Below are positions 32,436 through 35,749 of a stretch of DNA of 35,749 nt, in pieces (the stretch's first letter is position 1; each line of letters begins with the position of its first letter). The stretch is from contig JAKAFK010000037.1 in assembly GCA_021817985.1 (NCBI GenBank), forward strand, positions 1 to 35,749, in the 5' to 3' direction. A program made the translations under genes and the position numbers. The DNA comes from Pseudomonadota bacterium (GTDB taxonomy: Bacteria > Pseudomonadota > Gammaproteobacteria > Burkholderiales > JAKAFK01). The notes under the pieces were generated by a model. The model made no database searches and was not told the origin of the DNA. It worked only from the letters and a program-made list of their open reading frames with translations.

Positions 32436-33032
32436 ATGAAACTCAGCCCGAGCAAGAAAGCGGCGTTGCTATATGTGTTTCCTATTCTGGCGCTGGTGGG
32501 CATGTGGTGTGTAGTGCTCTTCGTGGCCAACCCGCCTGCGTCCACCCCGGTGTCGTTGCTCGCGTTCCTGCTCACCGAGAGCCCTTGTTCCGCACAGCTT
32601 CAATGGCTGCTCGTCCTTCCGGCATTGTGTGTTGCCTTGTCGGCCGCGTATTCTTCGCGTCTGCCTCATACGCGTGCCGGGGCCCTCGCGCTCTTGTCTC
32701 TTGGCGTCGTACTTGCCGTGGCAGCGTGGCTTACAGTCACCCCCAAGGTCGCGTTTTTCGTTTCGCTGCCCTTGCTGTACGGGTTCTCGACCGTTAAAGA
32801 AGCGAAGCGAATCTTATCAACATTAATGCTTTTCGCCGCAGGCTCTCCAGGGCGGTCCAGTACCTGCAGTATTCGCCTAGCGCCAGCAGGATGGGAGGCT
32901 GGAGTTTGCAACCACGGCTCCTGGGTTAAGTGGTACTTAATCCACAATCACCCTTTAGCCTTTGCTTTGTCAGTTGCGGGCGTCATTGCTGGCGGTTTCG
33001 GGCTCCGGCTGATCCGAAAGAAACTGCTATGA
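32436..33032 (+). CDS. unknown membrane protein
   Basis: From ATG 32436 the 198-residue product has at least five hydrophobic segments: AALLYVFPILALVGMWCVVL, LQWLLVLPALCVALSAAY, AGALALLSLGVVLAVAAWLT, VAFFVSLPLLYGFST and PLAFALSVAGVIAGGFGLRL. A hydrophilic segment (KEAKRILST to HGSWVKWY) sits between the last two. I do not recognise a family. The stop overlaps the next start (ATGA). Confidence 0.6.
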   Translation: MKLSPSKKAALLYVFPILALVGMWCVVLFVANPPASTPVSLLAFLLTESPCSAQLQWLLVLPALCVALSAAYSSRLPHTRAGALALLSLGVVLAVAAWLTVTPKVAFFVSLPLLYGFSTVKEAKRILSTLMLFAAGSPGRSSTCSIRLAPAGWEAGVCNHGSWVKWYLIHNHPLAFALSVAGVIAGGFGLRLIRKKLL

Positions 33033-33523
33033 CGCAAACAGCAGAAGCCCGATTGGCCATTAACGGATCCTGGGAGCGACGGCCGCTTGCTATGGGGCAT
33101 GGCATGAGACGACATTTCCTTGTATGGACTGTCCTGGGCTGGCAAGCCGCGGTTGCCGCGCCCTTGCGCACCGTGCAGCTGCAGATCGCTGGCCACTCGC
33201 TCATGGCCGAGGTCGCCTCCGCGCCCGATGAGCTCTCGCGCGGATTGTCGGGGCGCGCTGGGCTTGCGGCGGACCATGGCATGGTATTCATTCTTCCGGA
33301 TCAGGCGCTGCGTTGCGTGTGGATGAAGGGCACATTGATCCCGCTTACCGCCGCGTTTGTGAGCCCGCACGGTCGCATCGCGGCGTTCGCCCGGAATATG
33401 GCACCCATGACGCTCGACTTTCACTGTGGGCCGCGAACCGCCCGCTATGTGATCGAGGTCAATCCCGGGTGGTTCAGCCGCCACGGCATCGCGCCTGGTA
33501 CACCCGTCCAGGGGCTACCATAA
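33029..33523 (+). CDS. DUF192-family secreted protein
   Basis: The 164-residue frame starts at the ATGA overlap with the membrane protein; an internal ATG at 33104 (MRRHFLVWTVLGWQAAVAAP) begins a typical signal peptide and may be the real start. The mature domain shows the DUF192 pattern: VQLQIAGHSLMAEVASAPDE, LSRGLSGRAGLAADHGMVFI, CVWMKGTLIPLTAAFVSPHG and YVIEVNPGWFSRHGIAPGT. DUF192 proteins are small beta-rich proteins of unknown role, often exported. The following gene encodes a J-domain protein. Confidence 0.85.
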   Translation: MTQTAEARLAINGSWERRPLAMGHGMRRHFLVWTVLGWQAAVAAPLRTVQLQIAGHSLMAEVASAPDELSRGLSGRAGLAADHGMVFILPDQALRCVWMKGTLIPLTAAFVSPHGRIAAFARNMAPMTLDFHCGPRTARYVIEVNPGWFSRHGIAPGTPVQGLP

Positions 33524-33546
33524 TTGCAATATCGGAGTGATCGATC

Positions 33547-34434
33547 ATGACTTACTACGATGTTTTGCAAATCTCGCCGGCCGCCTCACCGGAAGTCATC
33601 CGGGCGGCGTATCGCGTGCTCGCGCAACGCGCACATCCCGATCGTGCAGGGGTAGGTGCGCAGCCGGATGCGATGAAAGCGATCAACACGGCTTATGAAG
33701 TGTTGTCGGATGCGGCCAGGCGCACGGCCTATGACGCCCGGCTTGCCGCTCGCGTGTCGGTTCCCGCATCTTCTCACCTCATGCCGTCGTCCACCCATGG
33801 AAAACCCACGGGGCCACAGTTTTCCGTGACTTGGCAGCTTGGCTCGGTGATCGGCGTGGAGTCATGGAGCGAGTCGCACGTTCAAAGCAAGGGCGGCGAC
33901 GGTTTTGTGCTTATGGGGTACGGATTCACCAGCGCACCGCGGGTGTCCACGCGGATCGTGCCGCGCCAGCGCATCGCCTTGCGGTTGGCGACCGGCGATC
34001 AGTTCATCGAGGAGACCGGCACGCATCTTGACGTGATCGGCGGACAGCGGATCGTGCTGCTTTCCGTCACGGCACCGAAGCTGCGCAGACCCACACCGTT
34101 TGCTCTATGGAACCTGAATACGGGCTACTGGTTTTGGCTGTCCGCCGGGTCGGCGGTGGGTGGCCAGCTGCGCCCGCCTCTTCATGCCCTGCGCGACTCC
34201 TTTCTGTTTGCGGTTGGCGTGATTCTGAGCGTATGGGGCGGCTGGCATCTGGTTCGCGGCTTCGGGCTCGTCGCCATTGCGCTTTACCTTGTGCTAGGCG
34301 CGCCGTTCCTGGTGGGCGCCTGGGTCCCCCTGCTATTTCGAGCGGGGGGAAAGATTGATGTCGAAATCCGTCGTCGCGTTGCCGAATTGATCGAACAACT
34401 CAAGACGAGAGAGGACATCTACGGCAACCGGTAA
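33547..34434 (+). CDS. J-domain membrane protein
   Basis: The 295-residue protein begins with a J domain (TYYDVLQISPAASPEVIRAA, then YRVLAQRAHPDRAG with the HPD motif, AINTAYEVLSDAARRTAYDA), which would stimulate an Hsp70 partner. Residues about 85-190 form a strand-rich region (TWQLGSVIGVESWSESHVQS, GGDGFVLMGYGFTSAPRVST). Near the C-terminus two hydrophobic segments (FLFAVGVILSVWGGWHLV and FGLVAIALYLVLGAPFLVGA) anchor it. It lacks the zinc-finger and substrate domains of DnaJ. It follows the DUF192 gene by 23 bases. Confidence 0.85.
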   Translation: MTYYDVLQISPAASPEVIRAAYRVLAQRAHPDRAGVGAQPDAMKAINTAYEVLSDAARRTAYDARLAARVSVPASSHLMPSSTHGKPTGPQFSVTWQLGSVIGVESWSESHVQSKGGDGFVLMGYGFTSAPRVSTRIVPRQRIALRLATGDQFIEETGTHLDVIGGQRIVLLSVTAPKLRRPTPFALWNLNTGYWFWLSAGSAVGGQLRPPLHALRDSFLFAVGVILSVWGGWHLVRGFGLVAIALYLVLGAPFLVGAWVPLLFRAGGKIDVEIRRRVAELIEQLKTREDIYGNR

Positions 34435-34521
34435 GCCCACGCCAACGTACCACCACGGATTCAATGAATCCCAGGGAGGGGTGGACTATCCGGATACCGA
34501 TACCGCATCGAGGGTCTAACC

Positions 34522-34770
34522 ATGGCTACTCCTCTTCCTCCGTTTCGCCTTGTGCCCGAATGGTTCATGAAGATGGGCAACTGCGCGATGATGATGTTCT
34601 GGCTGCCGGTTGCGCTTGGCGAAACATTGCTCGCCAATGCTTTCGCGTCCCGGCTTTCCGCCCCCAGTGCCATTGCGGCATGGATTTTTGCAACGCTCGC
34701 ATGGGCGATCGCCTTCTTCCATGCTGTCTTGTGTTTCCGGGAATGGCGCCGGCGTCATCGGCAATCGTGA
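34522..34770 (+). CDS. small unknown membrane protein
   Basis: The 82-residue product (MATPLPPFRLVPEWFMKMGN, then CAMMMFWLPVALGETLLANA, AIAAWIFATLAWAIAFFHAV and LCFREWRRRHRQS) has two hydrophobic helices and a basic tail. No family is recognised. It starts 88 bases after the J-domain gene. Bases 34771-34997 after it hold no recognisable gene. Confidence 0.5.
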   Translation: MATPLPPFRLVPEWFMKMGNCAMMMFWLPVALGETLLANAFASRLSAPSAIAAWIFATLAWAIAFFHAVLCFREWRRRHRQS

Positions 34771-34999
34771 TTCTCAAGTTCCGCCCGCGAAACTTCTGGG
34801 ACTACGTTCCAATCACATGCGGCTGCGTCGGCTGGGCCCCTGTCCCGTACCCATGCGGCCTGGGTTCTCTGGCTCACGGAATTATCACTTGGTGAGCGTG
34901 TCTCCTGGTGTCCGCTTGCACAGGAGGGAGGCGGGTCCCTTTATTTTGAATCCTGTCCACCGGAAGCAATCGACCCTTTCCCGACAGGGGCATTGCTTA

Positions 35000-35132
35000 C
35001 TTCTACTTTGACAGATTCGAAAACACTTGTCCGCGAGGATCGGATCACGTATAATGCAACACATTAATTACATTAATAAACATGGAGTTGATGATGACAA
35101 TGCCAACTCCAATATGTCAATAGCATTCGTTC
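35000..35132 (+). repeat. IS701-like 5' end, right copy
   Basis: This stretch holds TTGTCC (35027-35032) and TATAAT (35050-35055), 17 bases apart, a strong promoter for the transposase, and an ATG at 35082. It is repeated, inverted, at 21342-21471. The motif TTCGAAAACACTTGTC at 35016-35031 is the most conserved part and may be near the IS end. Confidence 0.8.
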
Positions 35133-35749
35133 CCTGGTGGCCTCGGTCGAGGCCAGCCTCGACGGACATTTCACCCCCTACGTCCGCTGCTTCAACTCCC
35201 TCACCCGTTCTGTGGCCGAGGCTGCCAAGCTGTATTTGCGTGGGCTTTATCAGTCCAGCCGCGCCAACATGGAACGCATGGCGGATGTGGTCGAAGGCAG
35301 CCATTACCCGAGGCTTCAGCACATGGTGAGCGAATCGTCCTGGGACCGCGAGGGCGTGCGCAGGCAGCTGGTTGCCGACGCCAACAGCTGCTTCGGTCGC
35401 GGTGGTACGGCACTGGTGATCGACGAGAGCGGCTTCGCCAAAAAGGGCACACACTCGGCAGGCGTGGCCAGGCAATGGAATGGCAGGATGGGCAAGACCG
35501 ACAACTGCCAGGTCGGCGTGTTTGCGGCGATTACGCGAGCACAAATCTCGGCCCTGGTCGATGGTGAATTGTACCTGCCGAAGGCCTGGACGAACGATCC
35601 CAAGCGGTGCGAGGCGGCCGGTATTCCGGAAGCGGCACAGACATTTCGCACCAAGGGCGAAATCGCCTTCGAGATGGTTCTGCGTGCGCGCAGGAGCGGC
35701 TTGCAATTCGACTGGGTGACCTTTGACGCCGGCTACGGGCATCTGCCGT
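35098..35749 (+). CDS. IS701-family transposase (cut by window end)
   Basis: The frame starting after 35098 reads IRSLVASVEASLDGHFTPYV, then RCFNSLTRSVAEAAKLYLRG, LYQSSRANMERMADVVEGSH, the DDE region with ALVIDESGFAKKGTHSAGVA and RQWNGRMGKTDNCQVGVFAA, then VDGELYLPKAWTNDPKRCEA and FDWVTFDAGYGHLP at the window edge. The first catalytic Asp is in VIDESGFAKKG and the second likely in TFDAGYG. The ATG at 35082 opens a frame that stops at TAG 35121-35123; the transposase frame begins about there in another phase and has no ATG until codon NMERMAD, so the start is unclear: a frameshift, or a rare start codon. The 3' part lies outside the window. Confidence 0.8.

Overview
The window comes from a GC-rich proteobacterium with a chemolithotrophic accessory gene set: a Cyc2-like haem-porin with a di-haem c4-type cytochrome, a sulfur dioxygenase cluster, a chromate transporter, a complete type I-E CRISPR-Cas locus and many decayed mobile elements. 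The cytochrome pair recalls iron/sulfur oxidisers such as Acidithiobacillus-like bacteria, but the sequence does not fix a genus. The region looks like a patchwork of horizontally acquired modules, not core chromosome.

Layout. 1-1.4 kb: insertion-sequence debris (ISL3-like ends, a group II intron 3' end, a 5'-truncated IS200/IS605 transposase). 1.9-4.0 kb: cyc2-like and cyc1-like genes closed by a Rho-independent terminator. 4.0-4.6 kb: the 5' end of a group II intron, inserted directly after that terminator, and an IS3-family right end. 4.6-6.7 kb: chrA and a coupled outer-membrane-type protein. 6.9-7.9 kb: a ParDE-type toxin-antitoxin pair flanked by a perfect 33-bp direct repeat. 8.2-9.4 kb: an unusual pair, one protein with an RNA polymerase alpha-CTD-like domain and one with a sigma-70 region-4-like domain, joined to a decayed WYL-domain regulator. 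9.4-18.6 kb: cas3, cas8e, cas11, cas7e, cas5e, cas6e, then a ribbon-helix-helix/ParE-type toxin-antitoxin pair, then cas1 and cas2. 18.7-19.8 kb: an array of 18 identical 29-bp repeats. 20.2-21.5 kb: a Tn3-family remnant (tnpR intact, tnpA decayed) and an IS 5'-end remnant.

21.6-27.7 kb is a sulfur block: ArsR-rhodanese regulator, persulfide dioxygenase, MFS transporter, TauE-type exporter, a small unknown protein, a DsrE-like protein and a cysteine desulfurase. 27.7-35 kb holds accessory genes: a DUF1016 pseudogene, zinc-ribbon proteins, an orphan ihfB, a truncated DJ-1 protein, a KfrA-like coiled-coil protein, a WGR-domain protein, unknowns, DUF192 and DnaJ-domain proteins. The last 650 bases carry the start of an IS701-like transposase whose upstream region is repeated, inverted, at 21.34-21.47 kb, so the sulfur and accessory block is bracketed by two outward-facing copies of the same IS end.

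The most interesting point is the cas operon. The toxin-antitoxin pair between cas6e and cas1 has its own candidate promoter and operator, and the toxin stop codon overlaps the cas1 start codon, so expression of the adaptation genes may be tied to toxin-antitoxin autoregulation. Upstream of cas3 the usual kind of regulator (WYL) is a remnant and an alpha-CTD/sigma-4-like pair sits in its place.
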